A stretch of 64,000 nt of DNA from Cantharellus purpuraceus (GCA_025174535.1 JALBUN010000006.1:310001-374000); one strand, 5' to 3'. Counted from the first letter of the stretch, positions 1 to 10,690 are shown. Numbers and translations: made by a program. The notes: generated by a model from the letters alone, not told the origin.

Positions 1-79
1 ATGGAGGCCTTCTTGTTCATCAAGCTGTGTTACAGAATAGATGGTGTTTGACGATTCCTGGTATAGCCAAAGGTCTGGC
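1..79. other. Unassigned left edge
   Basis: This short stretch before the first LTR has a possible open frame at its start, but I cannot assign it to a family. It may be the edge of a coding fragment cut by the LTR that follows. Confidence 0.3.
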
Positions 80-1519
80 TGTATGGGAACTGGTTTTCCC
101 TTAAAAAATCTTGTTTAAAGTTCCGAAACTGTACAATTTCGCTTCATGGCCTTAAAATATCAACATATATGTGCTGCTTTCTCTTGATTCAGGGCCATTC
201 AAATATTTTCTATTTTTTCATATTTTTTTGGGAATTTTCCATGCAGAAATGAGTCTACAAACTTATTGTTCTGCTGGGTGAAGTTTTGGGACCCACATGG
301 ACCCACAAACCTTTGCAGATGTCAGCAGCCCCAAAGTCAGCTGGAGTCACCCAGACTACTGACTCATTTTCAATCACATGACTCATTTTAATCTCCGACT
401 CAATCTGGTCACCACTGCCAGTAAATGCTCAATATCTTCGCAACCACTCCACCTCCTGACTCCATTTTCAGTGGAGAGTTCAATAGAAGCTGTGCCTACC
501 CATAGCTGTGCTAATCAGCCCGGGAAATGAAGTATTGACCGAGTTATTTGAGTAATGGTGACTCCTGCCATGACTCATGCTATGACTCCTTCCATCACTC
601 ATACCATGACTCCTGTGATTACTCATACTATGACTCCTGCTCTGAGTCACACTATGACTCCATCCATGACTCATGCCATGAGTCAGAGCAAATCCAAGCA
701 GCTCATTGGCTAGGAAACTTCCACCCCCTTCTCACATATTCCACTAGCTTCCAGTAGTTTCCATCTATTAATAGGTAGAAGTTTCCAGTAGTATTAGTCA
801 GCTCCTGTAAATACAATATAAAAGGAGCCCATTCTGCCTCTGAATAAATAACCATTTCTACCCCATCATTTACACATCAGTGTGACTAGAGTGACATACA
901 GTGTCATCCTCTATATCTCAGTAACTGTTGATTGTCCAGTTCAAGGGTTGCTTACAGTTGTGTAACTGTATTTGATTGCACTCGAAGTAGTGATTGTCCT
1001 GCTTTGGGCATGAGTGTAGTATCTACCTTGCGTGACTATGAATCTACAGGGTGAGATTGTCTGTCAATAGTCCTGCCATTAGTGCTCTTGTTTAAGTTAC
1101 TAGTGTGTACTGCCTTTGCAGAGCATTAGGATCTTGAACTCATGTGAAGCAGTTGCTAGACTACTTCACACATTGCTGTTACCTGCTTCAGAGTGTCACT
1201 GGTTGGACGGTCGGATTCATCCACCTACTTCCTCTAGCCTCTAAGTGCATTCCCCTCTTTTTGGAATATCTGGACCCCTAAGCGTCCGTGAACTCTAGAC
1301 TCTGGAAGTCTTATTCATTCCCTACTGCTAAGAAATGTATTACCTTCCTGCGTATCGTCTGCATTAACCATTACAACGGATTGTAACCAAAGTACAAACG
1401 TTAAATTGTTTCTAAAGTTGTGCTGCAGTAGGATTTGATATTCTTCTCAGCTGTTCATTCACAGAATTGTGGTGATTTAGAGTTTGCCCTAACACCATAA
1501 TTTTGCAGGTTCCAAAACA
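80..1519 (+). mobile_element. Solo LTR, family 1 subtype I (copy A)
   Basis: The repeat starts TGTATGGG and ends CCAAAACA, so it has TG..CA termini. It matches 36244-37698 almost base for base, and that copy is bounded by a proven 5-bp target duplication, which fixes the ends here. A TATA box (TATAAAAG at 817-824) marks the likely start of R. No internal domain follows, so it is a solo LTR. The flanks (CTGGC left, TCAAC right) do not match. This copy has therefore lost its target duplication through deletion or ectopic recombination, and it abuts a truncated copy of repeat R. Confidence 0.85.
360..685. promoter_or_regulatory. Cluster of AP-1/Gcn4-type TGASTCA sites in the LTR U3
   Basis: Six exact TGA(C/G)TCA heptamers lie at 360-366, 379-385, 571-577, 643-649, 667-673 and 679-685. 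Between 560 and 670 they sit among many TGACTCC near-matches at roughly 10-bp spacing. The heptamer is the known binding site of fungal Gcn4/Cpc1 bZIP activators. All sites lie upstream of the TATA box, where a retrotransposon enhancer would be. Binding is inferred, not shown. Confidence 0.5.
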
Positions 1520-2763
1520 TCAACCCTGAGTCACATGAGGACTTCAGTCAGCATCCACAACAAATACTCCTTATTGTCTTAGACACTTGTTTGGAATCAT
1601 GTCAGTATACAATATTCTGATGTATATGAGATATACATCAGAATTTCAATGATACATAAAGCCAGGGAGTTACAATTTGGATATCTTAACAGATTTCGGA
1701 TGTGTGAAATTTTCATAAATATAAACATATATTCTATATTTTAATAAACTTTAAAAGATGAGATATTTGGTTGAGATGAACATAATCATTTACATGGATA
1801 TAATAGGAATGTATGTATTAATATAATTGGTATTATATAGGGTATTTAGATATACAAATACCAGGTGGGGATTAAAGATAGTTCAAATTATGTTACAAGT
1901 ATTGTATAAGAAAAAATCAATGATATTTGGATGTTCCCTCAAGAGAGTTGCCACCACTAAATGGGGAAAAAACAGTTATTTTTGAGAATTATGCCAAAAT
2001 ATCACAATAGGTTTTAATCTAGTATATTGTGTAAAATTTGAGAATCACATTGAAATATGAAAATAAGTTTTAATCTAAGTGTATTGTGTAAAATTTGAGG
2101 AAAATAGGTTGTATATACATATTTGTTGTATTTCTGAACAAGCGTCTTAGTGATACGTCTCCATATGGTATCCTGTTCCAAGGGTATTTGGTCCCCTTTG
2201 CCTGACATGATGTAACCTGAGTCAGATTGAAGTGGGAGGATAGGTCAGTGATGGCAACTGAAATTCTACCTCATGTTTGACTCTTCTATCTGTGTTACGA
2301 TATAGAGGCAAAATGCTGAGGAATGTATATGGTTCAATGGAATCGTGAAAGAATATAGGATCGCCAATGTCATAGGAGAGACATGGTGGGGATCTTGGAC
2401 GTTGAAAGAGTTTGGGAAGTATTTTGACACGTGGAGGTGGCTTAACATGCCCATGGAGCTTGGCATATTTTTGATAGTCCTCTGTGTCCAGAGACCAGTG
2501 TGACGTATTATTAGAAGAGATGTTGGAGAGGGGAATAGGATTGGAAGCCATATGAATGATGATGAAAGGATCGGTGTGAATAGAAGGCTGATAATGATTG
2601 ATGGTGATGAAACATGAGTGATGATCAATGGCTAGAATTAGAGACTGAGGTGGAGAGGGAGTTGCAGTGCTATTTAAAAGTTTGATATGAAAAGATGCTG
2701 GTGGAGTTGGACTGTCAGAGTGGTTCGATATACATCCTTGATGTGTCCTGGCTCGTCAGCGGG
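1520..2763. repeat. Repeat R, copy 1 (5'-truncated, carries a MITE)
   Basis: Apart from the MITE at 1583-2145, this stretch aligns along its length with 6816-7487. Both copies carry a minus-strand ORF starting MASN: 109 codons at 2222-2551 here and 143 codons at 6849-7280 in copy 2. The ORF has no family I recognise, but its frame has survived in both copies. The left part of R is missing where solo LTR A abuts, and the right end joins gypsy gag sequence. In copy 2, R has TG..CA ends, so it may be a solo LTR or a non-autonomous element. Confidence 0.6.
1583..2145. mobile_element. MITE-like element, 563 bp
   Basis: The element begins ACACTTGTTTGG and ends CTGAACAAGCGT, which are imperfect terminal inverted repeats. 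The second copy at 54667 begins ACGCTTGTTCGG, a better match to the right end. It is flanked by CTTAG on both sides (1578-1582 and 2146-2150), and the empty site is seen in repeat R copy 2 near 6880. It has no coding capacity, is AT-rich, and carries an internal 13-bp palindromic arm pair around 1616-1645 plus a degenerate internal duplication near 1990-2100. The superfamily is not clear; a 5-bp duplication is one reading, since up to 7 bp is shared. Confidence 0.75.
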
Positions 2764-3248
2764 TTGCATGATAATGCTGCTGGATGTGTACACGTACAGG
2801 AAGAGGTTTGTAACTGCAATGTGTGAACCTCTGAGACAAGAAGTCCTCAAGAAGGCAATGCTGAATTTACCAGTATCAAGCAGTTGTACAAAACTGCTTG
2901 AATGATAGAGGAAGTGATGCGATACCACCACGGTATGTGTCCCCCTCAACCCATAGACCAGTAGTCAATAGAACTACTGGTATGATGAATATGGGGAGTC
3001 GACCCATGCCCCAAGGATGTGTGTATACAGCTCCCAACACACACTCATGACAAGCGAGTGTGTCAAGGTTGGAACCCCATAATGGAAGCTCCAGGGCCAA
3101 TTCCAACAATTACCTTTTCAAGGGTAATTATCCATTGAAACCACCAGCACACATGAGTGGTGATCGATCAAACAACGTTACTAGTAATGTTGTGTGCTAT
3201 GAATGTGGCCAGACAGGTCACATGTGCCTAGCTGCCCCAAATTAAAGG
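2764..3248 (+). pseudogene. Ty3/gypsy (GY1) gag C-terminal fragment with zinc knuckle
   Basis: The frame at about 2783-2900 encodes a gag-like stretch (RKRFVTAMCEPLRQEV) that is repeated in GY2 at 9953-10080. A CCHC zinc knuckle follows near 3180-3240 (CYECGQTGH). The last Cys is out of frame because of a one-base deletion around 3226. An in-frame TGA near 2899 is shared with GY2. The segment is rich in perfect inverted repeats (2802-2832, 2876-2901, 2958-2980). A solo LTR interrupts it at 3249, and it resumes at 4618. Confidence 0.75.
2802..2832 (+). other. Conserved 11-bp hairpin in gypsy gag (GY1 copy)
   Basis: The arms at 2802-2812 and 2822-2832 pair over 11 positions around the 9-nt loop ACTGCAATG, with three G.T/G.U-type pairs. 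The equivalent hairpin in GY2 (9977-10007) has the same loop and also pairs over 11 positions, with a different arm sequence. Confidence 0.7.
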
Positions 3249-4617
3249 TGTTGGGGTATATGCAGTTCTAAACTACTTCAAATAAGGACTATTATTTAGT
3301 AGTTTAAAGGTATTTCAAATGTTCTATTGAATGTACTTATATTTCACATTTTTGTGTATTTGAGCCCACAAGTGTACACAAGGGGTCGGTTGCTGATATA
3401 ACCTGTCATTCAACTCCGACGAGCACTCGTGTGCGAGTGAACGATGCATGCATTACATAATCATCAGAGTTCGTGCCCTTCAGCCAAAAGCGGCCACAGA
3501 AGGTTCTGACACCTTCCTGGACCTTCCACAAGGTTCCCCAGCCTTCTCTTTCCTTCCAGGGGCTTCCCTAAGCACCAGGAATGTTCTCTGATTAGTTACA
3601 TAAGCTAGATAGTCCATGTATATAAAAAGGGCTGCAACAGCAGTGCAATAAATAAGATCTTTTTACCACACACACACAGCAGTGTCTACTCAAGCATTGA
3701 GTAATCATCATATAAGCATCACGCTTATATCAGCTACTCTTAGTGTATATTAACTTTGATTGACTCTTGGAGAAGCCAGAAGTTATTATATTACAAGCGC
3801 AGCAGGCTCTAATATTAATCAAACTCAGAGAAGAGGTTAATACGGAGTAACTGATTAGTAATTAACACACTACAAGCCCACTCGGAGCAGTAACTTGAAG
3901 TGTATTAATTGTTATTCATTGATCAAGAACCTTACACGTGTAATTGAGACTCTGAGGTTAGTCAAATTATCACATATCGGGCTATTGGTTATAATCAAGA
4001 ATCTTGCACATTTAATTGAGACTCTGAGGTTAGTCAGGTTAATACGTACTAGGCTATTGATTGGTCAAGAATACTGCAGGTTTAATTGAGACTCTGAGGT
4101 TAGTCAGGTTAACACGTACTTTGCTATTGATTGGTTGGTTCAATTGTGGGCATTTCAATAAATCAACAACACAGTCTATTAACTCACCTCTTTGAGACGA
4201 GATTAATATCCCTTGACTGTTGATTCTATCACAGATAAACACATACAGTGAATACGCTTGTTCAGAAGGAAGTGTTCAAGTGCATATCTATCTTTTTACG
4301 TTGAAGGGATTATTGTTAGCTTTAATCCACTCAACCTGTGGTACTAAGGCACTAGGTTACTTCCCCCTTTGAAGTATCTGAACCCTTGAATGCCTGTCAA
4401 TCTTTGACTTTACATTGCATCAGCAGTAAAGCGTGAACTACACGTGACAAGCATAAATCTCTATTGCTTCACTTCCTGTGGCAACATTGATTTAATTGGG
4501 TTCTCCGTTAAAATAGTTTCAAGCTTATTGCTAGCCTTGAAAGGTCATACATCCTCAGGCTAAACTTAGATTGTGATTAACACCACAGTTTAGGTTGAAG
4601 TTCACGGTTCCAAAACA
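3249..4617 (+). mobile_element. Solo LTR, family 2 (1,369 bp)
   Basis: The LTR starts TGTTGGGG and ends TTCCAAAACA and is flanked by a perfect 5-bp target duplication, AAAGG (3244-3248 and 4618-4622). It is inserted in GY1 gag just after the zinc knuckle. A TATA-like box (TATATAAAAAGG) lies near 3618. Between about 3938 and 4135 there are three diverged tandem units of roughly 70 bp, each beginning ATTGAGACTCTGAGG. Only this copy is in the window. Confidence 0.85.
3938..4135 (+). repeat. Three ~70-bp tandem units inside the family 2 LTR
   Basis: Each unit starts ATTGAGACTCTGAGGTTAGT, followed by a variable middle ending near GCTATTG. The third unit is incomplete. The units lie downstream of the TATA-like box, so they fall in R or U5. 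Confidence 0.6.
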
Positions 4618-5980
4618 AAAGGGCAACATAAGGTCAGCTGCAGTCCAAAAGGATGTATCAGCTATAGAAGTGGCTGATGAATGGAAGGAAGAGGTTGCCC
4701 CATACAAATGGGATGACCAAGATGATGCCCCTGAAAGGGAGGCTACGCCAATGTATCGCTCTAATGTGATACAAATTTGACCCAATGATCAAATTCCACT
4801 GAAACACACCTATGCAGTGTGTTTCTGTAGTGCAACAAAATTCCCAAGAAGCAGGGAATCATGACAGCTGCATATAGCTGCTGTCAGTGTCAACAGATCG
4901 GCCAAACCTGTGTATAATCATAGGAGCTGACAGAAGTCAACAGCGCAACCAGATAGACTGCACATAGACAACAAAACAATCTCTGGGTATTGGGAGATTG
5001 GTGGAACACTAGCCCACTGTCTATTAGACAGTGGAAGCAAGGGGATAATGATATACCCTGAATTCAGATGCATGACAGGTATGAAGACATTTGTGCTAGA
5101 GCAACCCATCGCACTGCAATTAGCATGCGTTGGGAGCAAGAGTACCATAAATTATGGTACTCACACTACCATAAAGTTTTGTAGTTGGAACATTGAAGAA
5201 TATTTTGATGTCACCAACATTGAGTATTATGATGTAATACTTGGTACCCCATTCCTATGAAAGCTAGGAATATGCCTGGACTTTAATGGCCCAGGGCAAA
5301 TCATGATGGGAACTGAAGAAGTCCCCACCAATGGAGAGCATAAAACTGATGCTCTTCATACCCTATCACAGGGTATAAACTCAATATGAAGAAAGAGTGT
5401 TGGTGTGAATAAATGATGCCAAGGAGGTAACTCTAAACATGAGCCACCCACAATGCAGTCCTTCCTAAAAGAAGGACTAGACTCAGTAAAGGACCCCCCA
5501 ATGGAGGATCCAAATAAGAACATGACACAAATAGCTTCGTCTCATGAAGGATCAACCACTTACACAGCTGGTCAGATCCCTCAGTTGAGGGATCAATGGA
5601 GAGAAAAGTATGCTGACCTATTCGGCAGCATACCCTTAGAACTTCCCCCATCTAGGGAAGTTAACCACGAGATTAATCTTGTGGATCCTGATAAGCGAAT
5701 ACATTATTGCTTGCCTAAGTGTCCAGAGCACTACCAAGCAGAACTTTCAGAGAAAGTCCTGTGATACACCACTGCTAAATGGTGGGTATCAGCTACAACC
5801 CAGCAGGCTGTACCAATGCTATGCATTCCCAAAAAAAATGGGAGCTCTGCACCATGTTTGACTTACGTGAACAGAATGATAATACAGTGAAGGATGTAAC
5901 ACCCTTCCCTGATCAGGACAACATTAGACATGATGTTGCCCACTGTACATATCAATCTAAACTTGATATGTCTGAAGCAT
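4618..5980 (+). pseudogene. Ty3/gypsy (GY1) protease-to-RT fragment
   Basis: This continues the gag-pol frame after the solo LTR. Around 5170-5260 it reads as the end of a retropepsin-like domain (VILGTPFL). At 5453-5764 and on to about 5850 it reads as the linker and start of reverse transcriptase (AVPMLCIPKKNGS), ending near IDMSEA at 5960-5980. The frame is broken by frameshifts and by TGA stops such as 5258-5260 and 5762-5764. Repeat R interrupts it within RT, and RT resumes at 7488. The DNA is a chain of perfect inverted repeats. Confidence 0.75.
4801..5971 (+). other. Hairpin chain in gypsy pol, first segment
   Basis: I verified ten perfect inverted repeats base by base: 4801-4825, 5024-5044, 5142-5160, 5251-5271, 5358-5376, 5457-5478, 5575-5594, 5608-5633, 5640-5662 and 5947-5971. 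Arms are 7-9 bp and loops 1-10 nt. Five have 9-bp arms. The copia coding regions in this window do not show this when read by eye. Confidence 0.8.
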
Positions 5981-7487
5981 TGTCAGTTTGCTTATGGAAT
6001 GGATCCTATAAGCCTGCATGCAACAGTCCTAGCAAACAGACAGTGTGTAACACAGTTGTTCAGCATGCCAAAGAACAGTCAGGCTGAGGGGTAGCACTGA
6101 GTAATGGGTAAGTGTAATAGTGCTCTGTGTCTGGTGAGGGTGAATGAAGAGGGTGCTGTTGAGCCAATTTATAGTGCTCTGGGACTGGAGGATGATGGGG
6201 AGTGAAAAGGATAGTCAAAATGGTAGATCACGCTCTGGGACTTTCTGGTGAGATGGTTGATTGTGCTCTTTGACTGGAGGACAATGGGGAGCCCAGTTGA
6301 GAGGTATGCAAAAGCTGGTTTCAGGAGATGTGACCTCTCGGTGGCAGAGGGAAATCTGATCATTGAACCAAGGTGCTTTGCCTCAGTGTAGAGCTGATGG
6401 ATTGTGATATAGAGTGTAGAGTGTAGACTTGGAGCGTGGACTTTGACTTTAGAGTGTTGGCTGAAAACTTGTTGATTGATCCAAAAGGCAAAAACTAGCA
6501 CCCTTTTATATACAAATCCCCAGGGCACAACGACACAATATGAGGAGCAAATGATGTGATATGATGCAAGAAATGCTGATCAAGCCAGCTGATGAAGCAT
6601 GTGAAGTTGAACTACTAATGGGGAAATCATGGAGAAATGAAGTGACAGATAGGGGTAATCTTTGTAAGAATAGGGGTGATGAGTAATAAAAGAACCAAAA
6701 ATAGAACAAGGATGAGTAAGTCATGTATGAATGAATTAAAATATGAAACAGGGGTGAGTCATATAAAAGAACAATAGAAACATCCACCAATACCATCTTC
6801 CCTACAGCTCCAAAGGTAAGTCAACCCTAAGTCACATGAGGACTTCAGTCAGCATCCACAAATACTCCCTATTGTCTTAGTGATCCATCTCCATATGGTA
6901 TCCTGTTCCAAGGGTATCCAGTCCCTTTGCCTGACACGATGTAACCTGAGTTGGATTGAAGTGGGAGGATAGGTCGGTGATGGCAACTGAAACTCTACCT
7001 CACATTCAACTCTTCTATCTGTGTTACGATATAGAGGCAAAATGCCAAGGAATGTATATGGTTCAATGGAATCATGAAAGAATATGGGATCGCCAATGGC
7101 ATAAGAGAGACAAGGTGGGGATCTTGGACGTTGAAAGAGTTTTGGAAGTATTTTGACATGTGGAGGTGGCTTAACATGCCCATGGAGCTGGGTGTATTTT
7201 TGATAGTCCTCCGTGTCCAGCGACCAGTGTGACATATTATTAGAAGAGATGTTGGAGAGAGGAATAGAATTGGAAGCCATGTGAATGATGATGAAAGGAT
7301 CAGTGTGAATAGAAGGCTGATAATGATTGATGGTGATGAAACATGAGTGATGATCAATGGCTAGAATTAGAGACTGAGGTGGAGAGGGAGTTGCGGCGCT
7401 ATTTAAAAGTTTGATATGAAAAGATGCTGGCGGAGTTGGACTGTCAGAGTGGTTTGATATACGTCCTCAATGCGTCCTGGCTCATCA
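5981..7487. repeat. Repeat R, copy 2 (TG..CA bounded, inserted in gypsy RT)
   Basis: The repeat separates RT sequence ending MSEA (to 5980) from RT sequence resuming YEQI (from 7491), so it is an insertion. It starts TGTCAG and ends CATCA. The flanks GCAT (5977-5980) and GCGT (7488-7491) look like a slightly decayed short target duplication. The right half matches 1520-2763. Minus-strand ORFs lie at 6169-6528, 6506-6796 and 6849-7280; only the last is shared with copy 1. No retroelement or transposase domain is recognisable. Confidence 0.65.
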
Positions 7488-8329
7488 GCGTATGAACAGA
7501 TATGCATCAGACTGACAGATATACCCAAGACCGTGTTTGCAACCATCTTGGGGACATTCATCAATCAGGTCATGCAGCAAGGGGACTGCAATGCCCCCTC
7601 AACATTTCAGCACACATGACCGCCATTTTCTGAGAATATATTGGAAGATTCATCCATGTATATCTGGACAACATATTCATGTTCTCTCATACTATATGAG
7701 AGCATGAACACCACCCAGAGATGGTGTTCACCAAGCTCAGGAAAGCACATATGTTCCTGAGCAAGGATAAGATTGATCTATACTCAACAAGTATGGATTG
7801 CCTTGGTCACCTAATAGATGACCAAGGTGTGCACACAGATGCTGATAAAATGCAGCGAATATGAGAATGGAGATGACCTAGGTCATACCACAAAGTCCAA
7901 CATTTTCTTGGACTAGTGCAGTATCTGGCACACTATATGCCAGACATAACTGCATACACAACCCCGTTATCGGGTTGTGCTCATAATAATCGTCCATTCT
8001 TATGGATGCCACTGCTGGAGAAATGCTTTGAAAGCATCAAGCCCCTAGCATGTAGTGCTCCAATATTGAAGCCCATCAATGTCAATAACCCCAATACTAT
8101 TTGGGTTATTACTGATGGCTCCAAAACTGGAGTCAGAGCCATCTATGGACAAGGAAAAGATTGGCAGACCTGTTGGCCTGCCGGATTCCTATCCAAGAAA
8201 TTTAGTGCTGCACAATAGCACTATAAGACCCACAAGCATGAGACTATAGCTGTGCTCAAAGCCCTAATGAGATGGGAAGATAAGCTACTAGGACGAAAGT
8301 TTGTCCTAGTAACTGACCACAAGGGTCTC
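7488..8329 (+). pseudogene. Ty3/gypsy (GY1) reverse transcriptase and RNase H fragment
   Basis: RT continues with the region QVMQQGDCNAPSTF near 7565-7600. The catalytic motif appears as YLDN near 7660 instead of the usual YLDD, so the second catalytic Asp is lost. The region FLGLVQYLAHYMPD at 7905-7945 is followed by RNase H (WVITDGSKTG near 8104-8130; LVTDHKGL near 8305-8330). Stops include TGA near 7861 and 7873 and one TAG at 8216. A reverse solo LTR cuts it at 8330. It is non-functional. Confidence 0.8.
7735..8310 (+). other. Hairpin chain in gypsy pol, second segment
   Basis: Eight inverted repeats verified base by base lie at 7735-7762, 7801-7827, 7924-7944, 7957-7979, 8023-8037, 8084-8110, 8114-8143 and 8287-8310. 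Arms are 7-9 bp. The hairpin at 8114-8143 has a second arm pair (CTCCA/TGGAG) nested inside it. Confidence 0.8.
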
Positions 8330-9762
8330 TGTTTTGGAACCTGCAAAATTATGGTGTTAGGGAAAACTCTAAATCACCACAATTCCATGAATGAACAGCT
8401 GAGAAGAATATCAAACCCTGCTGCAGCACAACTCCAGAAACAATTTAACATTTGTACTTTGGTTACAATCCTTTGTATTGGTCAATGCAGACTATACACA
8501 GAAAGGTAATACGTTTCTTAGCAGCAAGAAATGAATAAGACTTCCAGAGTCTAGAGTTCACGGACGCTTAGGGGTCCAGATATTCCAAAAAGAGGGGAAT
8601 GCACTTAGAGGCTAAAGGAAGTAGGTGGATGAATCCAACCGTCCAACCAGTGGCACTCAGAAGCAGGTAACAGTGATGTGTGAAGTAGTCTAGCAACTGC
8701 TTCACAAGAGTTCAAGATCCTAATGCTCTGCAAAGGCAGTACACACTAGTAACTTAAACAAGAGCACTAATGGCAGGACTATTGACAGACAATCTCACCC
8801 TGTAGATTCGTAGTCACGCAAGGTAGATACTACACTCACGCCCAAAGCAGGAATATCACTACTTCGAGTGCAATCAAGTACAGTTACACAACTGTAAAAG
8901 ATCCTTGAACTGGTAATCAACAGTTACTGAGATAGAGGATGACACTGTATGTCACTCTAGTCACACTGGTGTGCAGATGATGGGTAGAAGTGGTAGAATA
9001 TGTTACTATTTCAGAGGCAGAATGACCTCCTTATATATTGTATTTACAGGGGCTGAGTAATGCTTCTGGAATATTCTACCTATTAATAGATGGAAACTAC
9101 TGGAAGGTTGTGGAAGGTGGAAGAAAGGGGTAGAATATTCCAAGCCAATCACAGGTTCTGATCACTGCATTAACACTGATCAGGAGCTGAATAATGGTTC
9201 TGGAAAGTTCTATCTAATAATAGAAGGAAACAGCTAGAATGTTATGGAAAGGGGTAGAATATTCCAAGGCAATCACCTGATTTGATCACCCATCAGCTGA
9301 TCTGATCCCTGAACTAGGCACTGATCAGGCAAAAAGAAGGGTGTCCACCCTGTTTTCTGCACTGGTTTGGACAGCCATGGATAGCCACATCTCAGGTGAT
9401 GATCTCCATGGAAAATAGTGCCCTGAGAGGCTGTGGTTGTCAAGTTAGAGAGTATTTATTGATCAGAGACATCTGAGCTTGAATTCAGGCTGAATGCCTG
9501 GTCCAAAGAGGGAGAGCCAGCTGTGTGAAGGTTTGTGGGTGCCTATGGGTCCACAACTGTAGCACAGCAGAAATAAATGATTCTGGGCCAAGTTCTGCAT
9601 GGAATATTTCCGAAAAAATATGGAAAAATAGAGAATATTTGAATAAGTCCATTCCAGGCACAAGCACCAAATATATGCTGATATTTAGGAATGGAAAAGC
9701 AAAGTATAGCACATTGGTGTTGCATAAATAGGATTTGGTAGGGAAAAGGTGGTTCCCATACA
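8330..9762 (-). mobile_element. Solo LTR, family 1 subtype II (copy C)
   Basis: This is the reverse complement of an LTR that starts TGTATGGG and ends CCAAAACA, and it closely matches 34178-35609. The left flank is gypsy RNase H and the right flank is an LTR piece from another family. The 5-bp flanks (GTCTC and GATGG) differ, so one side was lost or replaced after insertion, most simply by recombination between dispersed copies or by deletion. Confidence 0.85.
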
Positions 9763-9940
9763 GATGGATGCCTGGGTTCCTATGGTGATGCTGATGCATC
9801 AATTGGAACCAGAGGCGGATGAGTGAGGTCAATGGTGATGATCGGACAGACTAAATGGAGATGTGATGGTTTCCAAATGGAGTATAGATTTCATGTACAT
9901 GGGGATGGGGATCTGGGCATTAATGAATATAATCATAACA
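9763..9940 (-). mobile_element. LTR fragment, family 3 (chromovirus LTR)
   Basis: This matches the inner end of the LTR at 60655-61184 (around 61000-61184), including the terminal CATAACA. It is cut on the left by LTR C. It abuts gypsy gag sequence at 9941. Confidence 0.7.
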
Positions 9941-10213
9941 GCATGATAATACTGCCAGACATGTACACATTCAGGAAGAGGTTCATGACTGCAATGCATG
10001 AACCTTTGAGACAAGAAGTCCTCAAGAAGGGCTTCAATGCTGAATTTAGCAGCATCAAGCAGTTATACAAGACTGCTTGAATGATAGAGGAAGCAACATG
10101 ATACCATCATGGTATGAGACGTCCAGATAATATGACTAACATGTCCCCTACAACTCATAGACCAGTAGTCAATAGAAATACTGGCATGATGAACACAGGA
10201 AGCTGACCCACAC
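9941..10213 (+). pseudogene. Ty3/gypsy (GY2) gag fragment
   Basis: This is a second copy of the gag segment seen at 2764-3000: RKRFMTAMHEPLRQEV, then KQLYKT and a YHHGM motif. It shares the in-frame TGA after KTA with GY1 and has an extra TGA before YHHGM where GY1 has CGA (Arg). The inverted repeats are mostly conserved in position (9977-10007 and the two that follow); the fourth is weakened. An LTR cuts it at 10214. Confidence 0.75.
9977..10007 (+). other. Conserved 11-bp hairpin in gypsy gag (GY2 copy)
   Basis: The arms at 9977-9987 and 9997-10007 pair over 11 positions around the loop ACTGCAATG. Compared with GY1 the arms differ at several positions, yet pairing is kept. One position changes from A-T to G-C, a double substitution. 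Confidence 0.7.
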
Positions 10214-10690
10214 TGTATGGGAATGACTTTTTCCCTATCAAATTCTATTCATGCAGCATCAATGTGCTTTATTTCACTTTCCCATTCCTAAATATTGGCA
10301 TATACATGGTGCTCTTACCTGGAGTGGACTTATTCAAATATTCTCTACTTTTCCCCATTTTTTTCAGGAATTTTCCATGCAGAACTTTGCCCAGAATGTG
10401 CTGATTCTGCTGTGCTACAGTTGTGGACCCACTGACACCCACAAACCTTTGCACAGTCAGCACTCTGCCCCTGAACCAGGCATTTGGCCCAGATTCAAGC
10501 TCAGATGTCTCTGATCAATAAATATTCTGTAACTTGACAACCACAGCATCTCAGGGCACCATTTTCTATGGAGATTATGATCAGAGATGTGGCTATGCAT
10601 GGCTATGCAAACCAGTGCAAAAAAACAGGGCAGATACCCTCTTTTTTTGCCTGATCATTGGAGACTTGGTCTGATCAGAATAGATAACAA
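10214..10690 (+). mobile_element. Truncated LTR, family 1 subtype II (copy D)
   Basis: The sequence starts TGTATGGG and follows the U3 of the copy at 34178 for about 475 bp, then loses similarity near 10690. Only the 5' part of the LTR is present. Confidence 0.75.

Noticed and set aside
548..690. CRISPR-like or satellite array of GACTC units
   Set aside because: The units are short, imperfect and lie inside an LTR U3 present in two copies; there are no spacers or cas genes, and the host is eukaryotic.
480..757. Overlapping 64- and 69-codon ORFs rich in Ser/His
   Set aside because: They arise from the GACTCAT-type repeat in the LTR and are open on both strands only because the repeat lacks stops.
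80..1519. Full-length family 1 element at the left edge
   Set aside because: No primer site or gag follows the LTR, and the right flank is repeat R, so it is a solo LTR.
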